DNA of 64,000 bases, taken from Thunnus maccoyii. Its lineage: Eukaryota > Chordata > Actinopteri > Scombriformes > Scombridae. Below, piece by piece: positions 63,590-64,000 of the stretch. A program made the position numbers and the translations under genes. A model generated the notes under the pieces. That model did not search any database and was not told the DNA's origin. It saw only the letters and a list, made by a program, of their open reading frames with translations. Position 1 is the first letter of the stretch. Every line of letters starts with the position of its first letter. The DNA lies in NCBI RefSeq assembly GCF_910596095.1, contig NC_056544.1, forward strand, positions 3,251,155-3,315,154, written 5' to 3'.

Positions 63590-63716
63590 GCCCAGAATCT
63601 ATAAGTGACAACAGTCAGAGTAGAGAACAGTAGACTCTGAGAGCAGATCAGAATACGATGACACATTACAAGTACAGCGTCTCTGCCATGAAGACATCAT
63701 GAGGATCAGACCACAG
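63590..63716 (+). promoter_or_regulatory. Possible promoter and first exon of a gene continuing right
   Basis: An inverted CCAAT (CCATTGG, about 63566) and CTATAAG (about 63599) precede a stretch that ends in ACCACAG followed by GTCAGT at 63717, a fair donor. An ATG at 63699 would open the frame MRIRPQ up to that donor. Short upstream ATGs in other frames weaken the case. The gene identity is unknown, and it may instead be a non-coding RNA. Confidence 0.25.
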
Positions 63717-64000
63717 GTCAGTCTCACTCTTCTTCTCTTGCTCTATTTACATGTCTTGTCTCAGTGAAGTGTCAGGGGGTCACAGCAGAGATCACAAAGT
63801 ACTCAGATATGAGTCCAAATACATCAGGACTGAGGGAAGAGACTGAGAGGAGTTTTTCATCTCATGGTTTCTCAGTTTATGTGGGAGATATTGCAGTCAT
63901 GTTAAATGCGGCTGCCCATGCTGAATCAACAACATAACTCACTATAAGTATAGTTTACACATGTAATGTTCCTGTGTTTGGTGACAAGTTGCAATGTACA

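Overview
The window is vertebrate nuclear DNA, almost certainly from a spiny-rayed teleost fish. Intron-exon genes with GT-AG introns, very frequent (CA)n, (GT)n and (GA)n microsatellites, several short inverted-repeat (MITE-like) families and tRNA-derived SINEs all point that way. Five protein-coding genes can be spliced by hand with consistent reading phase. Nothing bacterial, viral or CRISPR-like was seen.

Layout. 1-5305 (+): the 3' part of a ferric-chelate reductase 1 gene (frrs1), covering the end of the DOMON region and the whole cytochrome b561 domain. 8202-8405: a GA tract, a TATA box and a possible non-coding first exon. 15221-27599 (+): a gene of the MISP/AKAP2 family, probably 7 exons and 833 aa. 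37522-47760 (-): palmdelphin (palmd), 8 coding and at least 2 untranslated exons, 576 aa. 50566-55130 (-): plppr5, 6 coding exons, 311 aa. 58845-62234 (-): tyw3, 6 exons, 271 aa. 63515-63716 (+): a possible promoter and first exon at the right edge.

The genes are not one pathway. FRRS1 is a membrane haem reductase, MISP/AKAP2 proteins tie actin or spindle cortex and PKA signalling, palmdelphin is a membrane/actin-associated coiled-coil protein, PLPPR5 is a neuronal six-span pseudo-phosphatase, and TYW3 modifies tRNA-Phe. PLPPR5-PALMD-FRRS1 follows human 1p21 order, except that human PLPPR4 is not seen here. The MISP/AKAP2-like gene between frrs1 and palmd has no counterpart that I know of in the mammalian locus. 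Since PALM-MISP, PALM2-AKAP2 and PALM3-MISP3 are neighbours elsewhere in the human genome, this fish may keep the fourth partner of an ancient gene pair, in tail-to-tail orientation.

Other points: a short frrs1 intron bracketed by complementary (AC)n and (GT)n, CA repeats just inside the 5' splice site of four introns, a CaaX box at the end of palmd, and a long foldback element inside a tyw3 intron. About 80% of the window is intron or intergenic DNA in which only repeats are recognisable.
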